Below are positions 1-11,889 of a DNA stretch of 64,000 nt, one piece after another (the first letter of the stretch is position 1; every line of letters starts with the position of its first letter). The stretch is from Nemopilema nomurai. Its lineage: Eukaryota > Cnidaria > Scyphozoa > Rhizostomeae > Rhizostomatidae. The position numbers and the translations under genes were made by a program. The notes beneath the pieces are model-generated. The model was not told the origin of the DNA, made no database searches, and was given only the letters and a program-made list of their open reading frames with translations. The stretch spans positions 27,231 to 91,230 of the forward strand of contig ML133442.1 of assembly GCA_003864495.1 (NCBI GenBank), given 5' to 3'.

Positions 1-914
1 TTTTGGCAGGCATTGTCTGAAATTTTTATTCAAAACTGTTAATAATGACCCCAAAACCATTATCAAACCATAGGTTTTCGATGGCGCTGATCTCATTTTT
101 CACGTTATTTTTTCAAAATTCCATGCCAGTTTTAAGCTATGGGGGTGTTCTTGATTGTTAAAGGAGTAAATACAATGACCCCCCTGAGATAAAGATACAA
201 TACCCCATCATCCATCAAAGAAACAAATCAGGAGCAAAAAATGATCTTTTTGGGTTGACACACGTTGTGGTTTGTATACTTGGGTTTTTTGAGAAAAACA
301 CATCGTTCTAAGGAGACCGAACAACTGCAGTGAAATGGGGATTTTCTGTTATTTTGCTGGAAAGAGTGGATTTTCTTTGCAGACGTAATTAACTCAACTG
401 CAGAAATTTTACTAGCAGAAAAACTGTAAAATTGGCATGGAAAAGTGAACTTGTTATTTTCCCATGGAACGACACGCTGCCGCTTTTGGAGGGTGTTGTT
501 GTTTGCTTTGCTCCCCCTAAAACCTCTTACAGCTTGGATATTTAGCTTTGCATCAACACTTCTGTCCTCGCTATCAAAAAAGCACCAAACTCCTTCATCT
601 TTTGCTCCATACCGGATGATAGGGAGACAGAAGCAATGGTGGTTCGCTGCCGAGATTTAAAGTTCGGGTATCAGTCTGCAGAGCGCGTGCAGAAACTGGT
701 TCCTTCCTGCGGGCATTGTTTTGCCAAAATTGCTTTGGAGTGACAGTGACATTGACTGTCATTAATGATCGGATGCTTTGTTTTTGTTTGGTCTACGATA
801 CTAGATAGCTATTGTCTTCAATAATGGCATTCGCTATACAAAGACCCCCTAGGCAGTGGCAATGTCTCGAGCACATTCTTGTGCTGCGATGCATCCCCGA
901 ATGGTCGTCCAAAT

Positions 915-1315
915 GGTAAACCGTATGGTAAACCGTGGCACTTTTTCCCCATTTATTCATCAGCACGTGAACTATTTGTTCCCATCTTTTTATAGAAGTG
1001 GTGCTTTTACGAAACCTACCCAGACATGAAGGTTTCTTTAGAATATCTTCGCTTTGAGGAAAGAAATTTACGGAACTGTATGGTAAACCGTTGAAAATGA
1101 GAAAGCTTCTGAAGACATCAAATTTGAATTGCAAAAAGGGTAAACCGTGGACCATTTCTCGATTTTCTCGTTTCGCACTTATCAAAGCTACATCAAAGTT
1201 GACAATTACCTTCATAAAAGCATTGCACCACTCCTTACCGAAAAAAAATTAATTTTCTCAAGTAAACAACAAAGTTATAAGCATTTTACAAATGGTAAAC
1301 CGTGGGGTAAACCGT
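915..1315 (+). repeat. Six-fold GGTAAACCGT motif cluster in each unit
   Basis: In unit 1 the 10-mer GGTAAACCGT occurs at 915, 927, 1082, 1139, 1294 and 1306. The first two and the last two are each spaced exactly 12 bp apart, so the cluster is a pair, two singles and a pair. The same set lies at about 4002-4402, 6810-7209, 9619-10019, 12706-13106 and 15791-16191 in the other units. It could be a set of protein-binding sites, or the remains of a nested element; no function is shown. Confidence 0.85.
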
Positions 1316-1658
1316 GGAGAACAGACACTTTTCAACTCGCGCCGTTGCTTGCTAGCAAACAAGCGGCTTTTTAGATGAAGATAAGCGCTACAAATAACGA
1401 ATAGCAAACTTAAATCAAATTGCGAAAGTTTTTTGATGAAAATAAATATTGTGTGCATGAGAAATTAAAGAATAAGTAGGAAAAATGAAACGTTTCTATG
1501 GTCACATGGCTGTCGGTGCGGAGGAGCAGCACCATGGAACGATTCTATTCATCTACTTTTTTGGTTAGCGTTGCAATGCAAGAGCCATCAGTTAGTTTTA
1601 AGCATTATAAAGTTCATCTATAACTTTGTTCTGTGTCCTTCGTTACGTACTACCATTT

Positions 1659-2397
1659 TCAGCGCTCGTGCATAGGTTTTATAGTTGAATCAATGGCAGA
1701 AGTACTGAAATTGGCAAGTGTCCTCAGTACCCTCTTCCTGAAGTCGTTGAAGTCCTCCTTCTCTATCCTTTCCCTAAGCGCTTCTTTAGTCATCTGTCGT
1801 TTTACGTTGTGAAATAAATTCTCTATTGGATTCAAATCTGGTGATCTCGGGGGTATTTTTACGACTTCTGCACCAATTTCATTCAATATATCTTTGGCTA
1901 TTCTCCTGTTTTGACTTGGGTCATTATCCATTACAAAAAGCAGTTTGTCCCTCTTTTTGAAATGAGCGCATTCTAATAATACATGCTTTAAAGTATTTCT
2001 GCAAACTTTGCAAACCACCTTCCATTCATCTTTTCGTATTCTTCGGCAATTACTACCCTTGAGGAAAATCCAACGCCCACCATGACATGCAACCTCCACC
2101 CCTCAGGTAGGCTTTTGCTTCCTTTCTTCGTATATCCCAGTCCCTCATTTGATTTTCTCCAGATTCTTCCACATGGCGTCAATGCATCATCTCTGTGAGG
2201 ATTCTGTTTGTGTAAACATTGAATTGCATCCAGATAAATGAGAACTTCGTCGCTCAAAAACTCTTCATAATATGCCCAAAGCGTCTTTGCTTTCTATCTG
2301 CAGGCGATAAAGCTCCTTTACGACTCAGTCGCAAACACTTGTATTCTGCTTGATTCAGTACCCTAACCGTGGCATTTATACTTTTTTGGATTAGAGA
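1659..2397 (-). pseudogene. Tc1/mariner-like DD34E transposase, frameshifted (unit 1)
   Basis: Three overlapping minus-strand frames together give one transposase. The N-terminal piece (2397-2254) carries the VLNQAEYK and RKGALSP-type helix-turn-helix region. The middle piece (2257-1988) holds the first catalytic Asp in IYLDAI and the WRKSNEGL and VGVGFS stretches. The C-terminal piece (down to 1659) has the second Asp in MDNDPSQN, then 34 residues later the Glu of SPDLNPIENLF, so the triad is DD34E. The product would cut and rejoin transposon ends. At least two frameshifts, near 2255 and near 2000, break the reading frame, and no upstream start was found. Identification rests on motifs; confidence in the superfamily is high, in the exact family low. 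Confidence 0.85.
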
Positions 2398-2744
2398 CAC
2401 GTGTTATCTAATTAAAATTCTATTCTATATTTAGACATATTCTGCAACAACCCATTGAAAAGCGACTGATACACCCTTTGGTACTAAGTGTGAAGTAGTT
2501 GCGATCATGACAAAGAGAAAGGTGTGTCTTTGAAATGAACCATTTGCATATCAAAGTTATTTTAATTGGACTATTTCTTTCTATTCTTATTAGTCAACAA
2601 TTTTCCAAGCTTAAAATATGAATTAAAAGCCCCATGAGCAAGAAGTACTATTTATTGCATTGAAAGGTGTCAAGACAAGCACTATATAGCCCCAACCCCC
2701 TGAAACCCCTGCTGGGTCTGAAAAAATTAAACTTTTTTTGCCAG

Positions 2745-3186
2745 AAATGAAATCAGCGCCATCGAAAACCCCATGTCAAATAGCCTTTATTTTCCCAAAA
2801 TCCCCAGTTTTCGAAAAAAATTTCAGACAATGCCTGCCAAAATTGTTGGCACATTTGCGACAATTCTTTGACTCGCGTTCACTCATCCCCCTCCCCCCCT
2901 TCGAACAATGTTGTGTTGCTGCTAAACGAAGCGTCGATTTTACACCAAACTTTTTCCCCAGATTGACTGAATGCTTTACTTTGTTACCAACATTGTTTTA
3001 GGGGGGAGGAGGGGGATTAACAGCTTGTGGCGTGTCAAAGAAATGAAAAATACAAAAACCAGAGAAAATACTGAGGTGTTCCAAGGACTTTTGGCAGGCA
3101 TTGTCTGAAATTTTTATTCAAAACTGTTAATAATGACCCCAAAACCATTATCAAACCATAGGTTTTCGATGGCGCTGATCTCATTT
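2745..3186. repeat. Large imperfect palindrome at junction of units 1 and 2
   Basis: The right arm of unit 1, a 246-bp spacer (2843-3088) and the left arm of unit 2 form one imperfect palindrome of about 440 bp. Pairing continues inside the spacer: the block holding GACTCGCG, CCCCCTCCCC and AACAATGTTG (about 2870-2915) matches the reverse complement of CAACATTG, GGAGGGGG and GCGTGTCAAAGAA (about 2989-3044). The centre lies near 2920-2985. Such a sequence could extrude as a cruciform. It may represent two element ends lying back to back. Confidence 0.8.
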
Positions 3187-4745
3187 TTCACGTTATTTTT
3201 TCAAAATTCCATGCCAGTTTTAAGCTATGGGGGTGTTCTTGATTGTTAAAGGAGTAAATACAATGACCCCCCTGAGATAAAGATACAATACCCCATCATC
3301 CATCAAAGAAACAAATCAGGAGCAAAAAATGATCTTTTTGGGTTGACACACGTTGTGGTTTGTATACTTGGGTTTTTGAGAAAAACACATCGTTCTAAGG
3401 AGACCGAACAACTGCAGTGAAATGGGGATTTTCTGTTATTTTGCTGGAAAGAGTGGATTTTCTTTGCAGACGTAATTAACTCAACTGCAGAAATTTTACT
3501 AGCAGAAAAACTGTAAAATTGGCATGGAAAAGTGAACTTGTTATTTTCCCATGGAACGACACGCTGCCGCTTTTGGAGGGTGTTGTTGTTTGCTTTGCTC
3601 CCCCTAAAACCTCTTACAGCTTGGATATTTAGCTTTGCATCAACACTTCTGTCCTCGCTATCAAAAAAGCACCAAACTCCTTCATCTTTTGCTCCATACC
3701 GGATGATAGGGAGACAGAAGCAATGGTGGTTCGCTGCCGAGATTTAAAGTTCGGGTATCAGTCTGCAGAGCGCGTGCAGAAACTGGTTCCTTCCTGCGGG
3801 CATTGTTTTGCCAAAATTGCTTTGGAGTGACAGTGACATTGACTGTCATTAATGATCGGATGCTTTGTTTTTGTTTGGTCTACGATACTAGATAGCTATT
3901 GTCTTCAATAATGGCATTCGCTATACAAAGACCCCCTAGGCAGTGGCAATGTCTCGAGCACATTCTTGTGCTGCGATGCATCCCCGAATGGTCGTCCAAA
4001 TGGTAAACCGTATGGTAAACCGTGGCACTTTTTCCCCATTTATTCATCAGCACGTGAACTATTTGTTCCCATCTTTTTATAGAAGTGGTGCTTTTACGAA
4101 ACCTACCCAGACATGAAGGTTTCTTTAGAATATCTTCGCTTTGAGGAAAGAAATTTACGGAACTGTATGGTAAACCGTTGAAAATGAGAAAGCTTCTGAA
4201 GACATCAAATTTGAATTGCAAAAAGGGTAAACCGTGGACCATTTCTCGATTTTCTCGTTTCGCACTTATCAAAGCTACATCAAAGTTGACAATTACCTTC
4301 ATAAAAGCATTGCACCACTCCTTACCGAAAAAAAATTAATTTTCTCAAGTAAACAACAAAGTTATAAGCATTTTACAAATGGTAAACCGTGGGGTAAACC
4401 GTGGAGAACAGACACTTTTCAACTCGCGCCGTTGCTTGCTAGCAAACAAGCGGCTTTTTAGATGAAGATAAGCGCTACAAATAACGAATAGCAAACTTAA
4501 ATCAAATTGCGAAAGTTTTTTGATGAAAATAAATATTGTGTGCATGAGAAATTAAAGAATAAGTAGGAAAAATGAAACGTTTCTATGGTCACATGGCTGT
4601 CGGTGCGGAGGAGCAGCACCATGGAACGATTCTATTCATCTACTTTTTTGGTTAGCGTTGCAATGCAAGAGCCATCAGTTAGTTTTAAGCATTATAAAGT
4701 TCATCTATAACTTTGTTCTGTGTCCTTCGTTACGTACTACCATTT

Positions 4746-5483
4746 TCAGCGCTCGTGCATAGGTTTTATAGTTGAATCAATGGCAGAAGTACTGAAATTG
4801 GCAAGTGTCCTCAGTACCCTCTTCCTGAAGTCGTTGAAGTCCTCCTTCTCTATCCTTTCCCTAAGCGCTTCTTTAGTCATCTGTCGTTTTACGTTGTGAA
4901 ATAAATTCTCTATTGGATTCAAATCTGGTGATCTCGGGGGTATTTTTACGACTTCTGCACCAATTTCATTCAATATATCTTTGGCTATTCTCCTGTTTTG
5001 ACTTGGGTCATTATCCATTACAAAAGCAGTTTGTCCCTCTTTTTGAAATGAGCGCATTCTAATAATACATGCTTTAAAGTATTTCTGCAAACTTTGCAAA
5101 CCACCTTCCATTCATCTTTTCGTATTCTTCGGCAATTACTACCCTTGAGGAAAATCCAACGCCCACCATGACATGCAACCTCCACCCCTCAGGTAGGCTT
5201 TTGCTTCCTTTCTTCGTATATCCCAGTCCCTCATTTGATTTTCTCCAGATTCTTCCACATGGCGTCAATGCATCATCTCTGTGAGGATTCTGTTTGTGTA
5301 AACATTGAATTGCATCCAGATAAATGAGAACTTCGTCGCTCAAAAACTCTTCATAATATGCCCAAAGCGTCTTTGCTTTCTATCTGCAGGCGATAAAGCT
5401 CCTTTACGACTCAGTCGCAAACACTTGTATTCTGCTTGATTCAGTACCCTAACCGTGGCATTTATACTTTTTTGGATTAGAGA
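4746..5483 (-). pseudogene. DD34E transposase remnant (unit 2), one frameshift fewer
   Basis: This is the same transposase as in unit 1. It differs in the A-run at about 5020-5025, which has one base fewer than in unit 1. As a result the frame runs from SLQKYFKA through the MDNDPSQN and SPDLNPIENLF motifs without a break (4746-5111). This is probably the ancestral phase at that site, because the residues before the second Asp then fit the family pattern better. The shared frameshifts near the first Asp and after FAKFAE remain, so the gene is still broken. A sequencing indel in a homopolymer could equally explain the difference. Confidence 0.83.
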
Positions 5484-5903
5484 CACGTGTTATCTAATTA
5501 AAATTCTATTCTATATTTAGACATATTCTGCAACAACCCATTGAAAAGCGACTGATACACCCTTTGGTACTAAGTGTGAAGTAGTTGCGATCATGACAAA
5601 GAGAAAGGTGTGTCTTTGAAATGAACCATTTGCATATCAAAGTTATTTTAATTGGACTATTTCTTTCTATTCTTATTAGTCAACAATTTTCCAAGCTTAA
5701 AATATGAATTAAAAGCCCCATGAGCAAAGAAGTACTATTTATTGCATTGAAAGGTGTCAAGACAAGCACTATATAGCCCCAACCCCCTGAAACCCCTGCT
5801 GGGTCTGAAAAAATTAAACTTTTTTTGCCAGAAATGAAATCAGCGCCATCGAAAACCCCATGTCAAATAGCCTTTATTTTCCCAAAATCCCAGTTTTCGA
5901 AAA

Positions 5904-5926
5904 AAATTTCAGACAGTCTGAAATTT
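5904..5926. repeat. Collapsed junction of units 2 and 3 (23-bp near-perfect palindrome)
   Basis: TTCAGAC and GTCTGAA meet with a single A between them (5915). Compared with complete junctions, 14 bp of each stem and the whole spacer (about 274 bp) are missing, taken equally from both sides of the symmetry axis. Confidence 0.9.
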
Positions 5927-7552
5927 TTATTCAAAACTGTTAATAATGACCCAAAACCATTATCAAACCATAGGATTTCGATGGCGCTGATCTCATTTTT
6001 CACGTTATTTTTTCAAAATTCCATGCCAGTTTTAAGCTATGGGGGTGTTCTTGATTGTTAAAGGAGTAAATACAATGACCCCCTGAGATAAAGATACAAT
6101 ACCCCATCATCCATCAAAGAAACAAATCAGGAGCAAAAAATGATCTTTTTGGGTTGACACACGTTGTGGTTTGTATACTTGGGTTTTTGAGAAAAACACA
6201 TCGTTCTAAGGAGACCGAACAACTGCAGTGAAATGGGGATTTTCTGTTATTTTGCTGGAAAGAGTGATTTTCTTTGCAGACGTAATTAACTCAACTGCAG
6301 AAATTTTACTAGCAGAAAAACTGTAAAATTGGCATGGAAAAGTGAACTTGTTATTTTCCCATGGAACGACACGCTGCCGCTTTTGGAGGGTGTTGTTGTT
6401 TGCTTTGCTCCCCTAAAACCTCTTACAGCTTGGATATTTAGCTTTGCATCAACACTTCTGTCCTCGCTATCAAAAAAGCACCAAACTCCTTCATCTTTTG
6501 CTCCATACCGGATGATAGGGAGACAGAAGCAATGGTGGTTCGCTGCCGAGATTTAAAGTTCGGGTATCAGTCTGCAGAGCGCGTGCAGAAACTGGTTCCT
6601 TCCTGCGGGCATTGTTTTGCCAAAATTGCTTGGAGTGACAGTGACATTGACTGTCATTAATGATCGGATGCTTTGTTTTTGTTTGGTCTACGATACTAGA
6701 TAGCTATTGTCTTCAATAATGGTATTCGCTATACAAAGACCCCCTAGGCAGTGGCAATGTCTCGAGCACATTCTTGTGCTGCGGTGCATCCCCGAATGGT
6801 CGTCCAAATGGTAAACCGTATGGTAAACCGTGGCACTTTTTCACCATTTATTCATCAGCACGTGAACTATTTGTTCCCATCTTTTTATAGAAGTGGTGCT
6901 TTTACGAAACCTACCCAGACATGAAGGTTTCTTTAGAATATCTTCGCTTTGAGGAAAGAAATTTACGGAACTGTATGGTAAACCGTTGAAAATGAGAAAG
7001 CTTCTGAAGACATCAAATTTGAATTGCAAAAAGGGTAAACCGTGGACCATTTCTCGATTTTCTCGTTTCGCACTTATCAAAGCTACATCAAAGTTGACAA
7101 TTACCTTCATAAAAGCATTGCACCACTCCTTACCGAAAAAAATTAATTTTCTCAAGTAAACAACAAAGTTATAAGCATTTTACAAATGGTAAACCGTGGG
7201 GTAAACCGTGGAGAACAGACACTTTTCAACTCGCGCCGTTGCTTGCTAGCAAACAAGCGGCTTTTTAGATGAAGATAAGCGCTACAAATAACGAATAGCA
7301 AACTTAAATCAAATTGCGAAAGTTTTTTGATGAAAATAAATATTGTGTGCATGAGAAATTAAAGAATAAGTAGGAAAAATGAAACGTTTCTATGGTCACA
7401 TGGCTGTCGGTGCGGAGGAGCAGCACCATGGAACGATTCTATTCATCTACTTTTTTGGTTAGCGTTGCAATGCAAGAGCCATCAGTTAGTTTTAAGCATT
7501 ATAAAGTTCATCTATAACTTTGTTCTGTGTCCTTCGTTACGTACTACCATTT

Positions 7553-8288
7553 TCAGCGCTCGTGCATAGGTTTTATAGTTGAATCAATGGCAGAAGTACT
7601 GAAATTGGCAAGTGTCCTCAGTACCCTCTTCCTGAAGTCGTTGAAGTCCTCCTTCTCTATCCTTTCCCTAAGCGCTTCTTTAGTCATCTGTCGTTTTACG
7701 TTGTGAAATAAATTCTCTATTGGATTCAAATCTGGTGATCTCGGGGTATTTTTACGACTTCTGCACCAATTTCATTCAATATATCTTTGGCTATTCTCCT
7801 GTTTTGACTTGGGTCATTATCCATTACAAAGAGCAGTTTGTCCCTCTTTTTGAAATGAGCGCATTCTAATAATACATGCTTTAAAGTATTTCTGCAAACT
7901 TTGCAAACCACCTTCCATTCATCTTTTCGTATTCTTCGGCAATTACTACCCTTGAGGAAAATCCAACGCCCACCATGACATGCAACCTCCACCCCTCAGG
8001 TAGGCTTTGCTTCCTTTCTTCGTATATCCCAGTCCCTCATTTGATTTTCTCCAGATTCTTCCACATGGCGTCAATGCATCATCTCTGTGAGGATTCTGTT
8101 TGTGTAAACATTGAATTGCATCCAGATAAATGAGAACTTCGTCGCTCAAAAACTCTTCATAATATGCCCAAAGCGTCTTTGCTTTCTATCTGCAGGCGAT
8201 AAAGCTCCTTTACGACTCAGTCGCAAACACTTGTATTCTGCTTGATTCAGTACCCTAACCGTGGCATTTATACTTTTTGGATTAGAGA
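7553..8288 (-). pseudogene. DD34E transposase remnant (unit 3), extra frameshifts
   Basis: This copy has the shared frameshifts plus private single-base losses. One, in the G-run near 7742, ends the open frame just before the SPDLNPIEN motif. Another, near 8008, shifts the frame inside the WRKSNEGL-GFS segment. It shares with unit 4 an A-to-G change in the A-run before the second catalytic Asp (ACAAAGAGCAG near 7827). The DNA encoding all three catalytic positions is still recognisable, but no frame joins them. Confidence 0.83.
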
Positions 8289-8708
8289 CACGTGTTATCT
8301 AATTAAAATTCTATTCTATATTTAGACATATTCTGCAACAACCCATTGAAAAGCGACTGATACACCCTTTGGTACTAAGTGTGAAGTAGTTGCGATCATG
8401 ACAAAGAGAAAGGTGTGTCTTTGAAATGAACCATTTGCATATCAAAGTTATTTTAATTGGACTATTTCTTTCTATTCTTATTAGTCAACAATTTTCCAAG
8501 CTTAAAATATGAATTAAAAGCCCCATGAGCAAGAAGTACTATTTATTGCATTGAAAGGTGTCAAGACAAGCACTATATAGCCCCAACCCCCTGAAACCCC
8601 TGCTGGGTCTGAAAAAATTAAACTTTTTTTGCCAGAAATGAAATCAGCGCCATCGAAAACCCCATGTCAAATAGCCTTTATTTTCCCAAAATCCCCAGTT
8701 TTCGAAAA

Positions 8709-8731
8709 AAATTTCAGACTGTCTGAAATTT
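8709..8731. repeat. Collapsed junction of units 3 and 4 (23-bp near-perfect palindrome)
   Basis: This is the same symmetric loss as at 5904-5926, but the single central base (8720) is T instead of A. The two collapsed junctions are therefore exact reverse complements of each other around the axis. Confidence 0.9.
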
Positions 8732-10362
8732 TTATTCAAAACTGTTAATAATGACCCCAAAACCATTATCAAACCATAGGATTTCGATGGCGCTGATCTC
8801 ATTTTTCACGTTATTTTTTCAAAATTCCATGCCAGTTTTAAGCTATGGGGGTGTTCTTGATTGTTAAAGGAGTAAATACAATGACCCCCCTGAGATAAAG
8901 ATACAATACCCCATCATCCATCAAAGAAACAAATCAGGAGCAAAAAATGATCTTTTTGGGTTGACACACGTTGTGGTTTGTATACTTGGGTTTTTTGAGA
9001 AAAACACATCGTTCTAAGGAGACCGAACAACTGCAGTGAAATGGGGATTTTCTGTTATTTTGCTGGAAAGAGTGATTTTCTTTGCAGACGTAATTAACTC
9101 AACTGCAGAAATTTTACTAGCAGAAAAACTGTAAAATTGGCATGGAAAAGTGAACTTGTTATTTTCCCATGGAACGACACGCTGCCGCTTTTGGAGGGTG
9201 TTGTTGTTTGCTTTGCTCCCCCTAAAACCTCTTACAGCTTGGATATTTAGCTTTGCATCAACACTTCTGTCCTCGCTATCAAAAAAGCACCAAACTCCTT
9301 CATCTTTTGCTCCATACCGGATGATAGGGAGACAGAAGCAATGGTGGTTCGCTGCCGAGATTTAAAGTTCGGGTATCAGTCTGCAGAGCGCGTGCAGAAA
9401 CTGGTTCCTTCCTGCGGGCATTGTTTTGCCAAAATTGCTTCGGAGTGACAGTGACATTGACTGTCATTAATGATCGGATGCTTTGTTTTTGTTTGGTCTA
9501 CGATACTAGATAGCTATTGTCTTCAATAATGGTATTCGCTATACAAAGACCCCCTAGGCAGTGGCAATGTCTCGAGCACATTCTTGTGCTGCGTGCATCC
9601 CCGAATGGTCGTCCAAATGGTAAACCGTATGGTAAACCGTGGCACTTTTTCACCATTTATTCATCAGCACGTGAACTATTTGTTCCCATCTTTTTATAGA
9701 AGTGGTGCTTTTACGAAACCTACCCAGACATGAAGGTTTCTTTAGAATATCTTCGCTTTGAGGAAAGAAATTTACGGAACTGTATGGTAAACCGTTGAAA
9801 ATGAGAAAGCTTCTGAAGACATCAAATTTGAATTGCAAAAAGGGTAAACCGTGGACCATTTCTCGATTTTCTCGTTTCGCACTTATCAAAGCTACATCAA
9901 AGTTGACAATTACCTTCATAAAAGCATTGCACCACTCCTTACCGAAAAAAAATTAATTTTCTCAAGTAAACAACAAAGTTATAAGCATTTTACAAATGGT
10001 AAACCGTGGGGTAAACCGTGGAGAACAGACACTTTTCAACTCGCGCCGTTGCTTGCTAGCAAACAAGCGGCTTTTTAGATGAAGATAAGCGCTACAAATA
10101 ACGAATAGCAAACTTAAATCAAATTGCGAAAGTTTTTTGATGAAAATAAATATTGTGTGCATGAGAAATTAAAGAATAAGTAGGAAAAATGAAACGTTTC
10201 TATGGTCACATGGCTGTCGGTGCGGAGGAGCAGCACCATGGAACGATTCTATTCATCTACTTTTTTGGTTAGCGTTGCAATGCAAGAGCCATCAGTTAGT
10301 TTTAAGCATTATAAAGTTCATCTATAACTTTGTTCTGTGTCCTTCGTTACGTACTACCATTT

Positions 10363-11101
10363 TCAGCGCTCGTGCATAGGTTTTATAGTTGAATCAATGG
10401 CAGAAGTACTGAAATTGGCAAGTGTCCTCAGTACCCTCTTCCTGAAGTCGTTGAAGTCCTCCTTCTCTATCCTTTCCCTAAGCGCTTCTTTAGTCATCTG
10501 TCGTTTTACGTTGTGAAATAAATTCTCTATTGGATTCAAATCTGGTGATCTCGGGGGTATTTTTACGACTTCTGCACCAATTTCATTCAATATATCTTTG
10601 GCTATTCTCCTGTTTTGACTTGGGTCATTATCCATTACAAAGAGCAGTTTGTCCCTCTTTTTGAAATGAGCGCATTCTAATAATACATGCTTTAAAGTAT
10701 TTCTGCAAACTTTGCAAACCACCTTCCATTCATCTTTTCGTATTCTTCGGCAATTACTACCCTTGAGGAAAATCCAACGCCCACCATGACATGCAACCTC
10801 CACCCCTCAGGTAGGCTTTTGCTTCCTTTCTTCGTATATCCCAGTCCCTCATTTGATTTTCTCCAGATTCTTCCACATGGCGTCAATGCATCATCTCTGT
10901 GAGGATTCTGTTTGTGTAAACATTGAATTGCATCCAGATAAATGAGAACTTCGTCGCTCAAAAACTCTTCATAATATGCCCAAAGCGTCTTTGCTTTCTA
11001 TCTGCAGGCGATAAAGCTCCTTTACGACTCAGTCGCAAACACTTGTATTCTGCTTGATTCAGTACCCTAACCGTGGCATTTATACTTTTTTGGATTAGAG
11101 A
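10363..11101 (-). pseudogene. DD34E transposase remnant (unit 4)
   Basis: The organisation matches unit 1. The middle frame (10961-10692) holds IYLDAI, and the C-terminal frame (10803-10363) holds MDNDPSQN and SPDLNPIENLF with the 34-residue Asp-Glu spacing. It shares the ACAAAGAGCAG variant (near 10636) with unit 3, which marks these two units as a subfamily. Both common frameshifts are present, so no functional protein is expected. Confidence 0.84.
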
Positions 11102-11448
11102 CACGTGTTATCTAATTAAAATTCTATTCTATATTTAGACATATTCTGCAACAACCCATTGAAAAGCGACTGATACACCCTTTGGTACTAAGTGTGAAGT
11201 AGTTGCGATCATGACAAAGAGAAAGGTGTGTCTTTGAAATGAACCATTTGCATATCAAAGTTATTTTAATTGGACTATTTCTTTCTATTCTTATTAGTCA
11301 ACAATTTTCCAAGCTTAAAATATGAATTAAAAGCCCCATGAGCAAGAAGTACTATTTATTGCATTGAAAGGTGTCAAGACAAGCACTATATAGCCCCAAC
11401 CCCCTGAAACCCCTGCTGGGTCTGAAAAAATTAAACTTTTTTTGCCAG

Positions 11449-11889
11449 AAATGAAATCAGCGCCATCGAAAACCCCATGTCAAATAGCCTTTATTTTCCC
11501 AAAATCCCCAGTTTTCGAAAAAAATTTCAGACAATGCCTGCCAAAATTGTTGGCACATTTGCGACAATTCTTTGACTCGCGTTCACTCATCCCCCTCCCC
11601 CCTTCGAACAATGTTGTGTTGCTGCTAAACGAAGCGTCGATTTTACACCAAACTTTTTCCCCAGATTGACTGAATGCTTTACTTTGTTACCAACATTGTT
11701 TTAGGGGGGAGGAGGGGGATTAACAGCTTGTGGCGTGTCAAAGAAATGAAAAATACAAAAACCAGAGAAAATACTGAGGTGTTCCAAGGACTTTTGGCAG
11801 GCATTGTCTGAAATTTTTATTCAAAACTGTTAATAATGACCCCAAAACCATTATCAAACCATAGGTTTTCGATGGCGCTGATCTCATTT
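11449..11889. repeat. Large imperfect palindrome at junction of units 4 and 5
   Basis: Same structure as at 2745-3186: unit 4 right arm, spacer 11547-11791 (245 bp) and unit 5 left arm. Minor indels occur in the C-run and G-run of the spacer. Unit 4 belongs to the diverged 3/4 subfamily on its left side, yet its right junction is complete. Confidence 0.8.

Larger units (their letters stand above)
1..2842 (-). mobile_element. Unit 1 transposon body with long interrupted inverted repeats
   Basis: The left arm (1-38) matches the reverse complement of the right arm (2805-2842); the first 27 bases are identical and the whole 38 has about three mismatches. A second matched block pairs 73-98 with 2745-2770 (one mismatch). 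These arms frame the broken transposase on the minus strand, so the body is best read as one Tc1-superfamily element or a larger non-autonomous derivative. At ~2.8 kb it is longer than a typical Tc1 element. Similarity continues outward into the spacer (see 2745-3186), so the true termini may lie near the spacer centre. No clear TA target duplication is visible at 1 or 2842. Units 2 to 6 have the same organisation. Confidence 0.8.

Noticed and set aside
445..660. 71-codon plus-strand ORF recurring in the array
   Set aside because: No ATG at its start (GTG), no recognisable domain, and its conservation is explained by unit identity.
793..1215. 140-codon minus-strand ORF recurring in most units of the array
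   Set aside because: It overlaps the GGTAAACCGT motif cluster, breaks in units 3 and 4 by simple indels, and shows no family pattern; its presence reflects copying of the unit.
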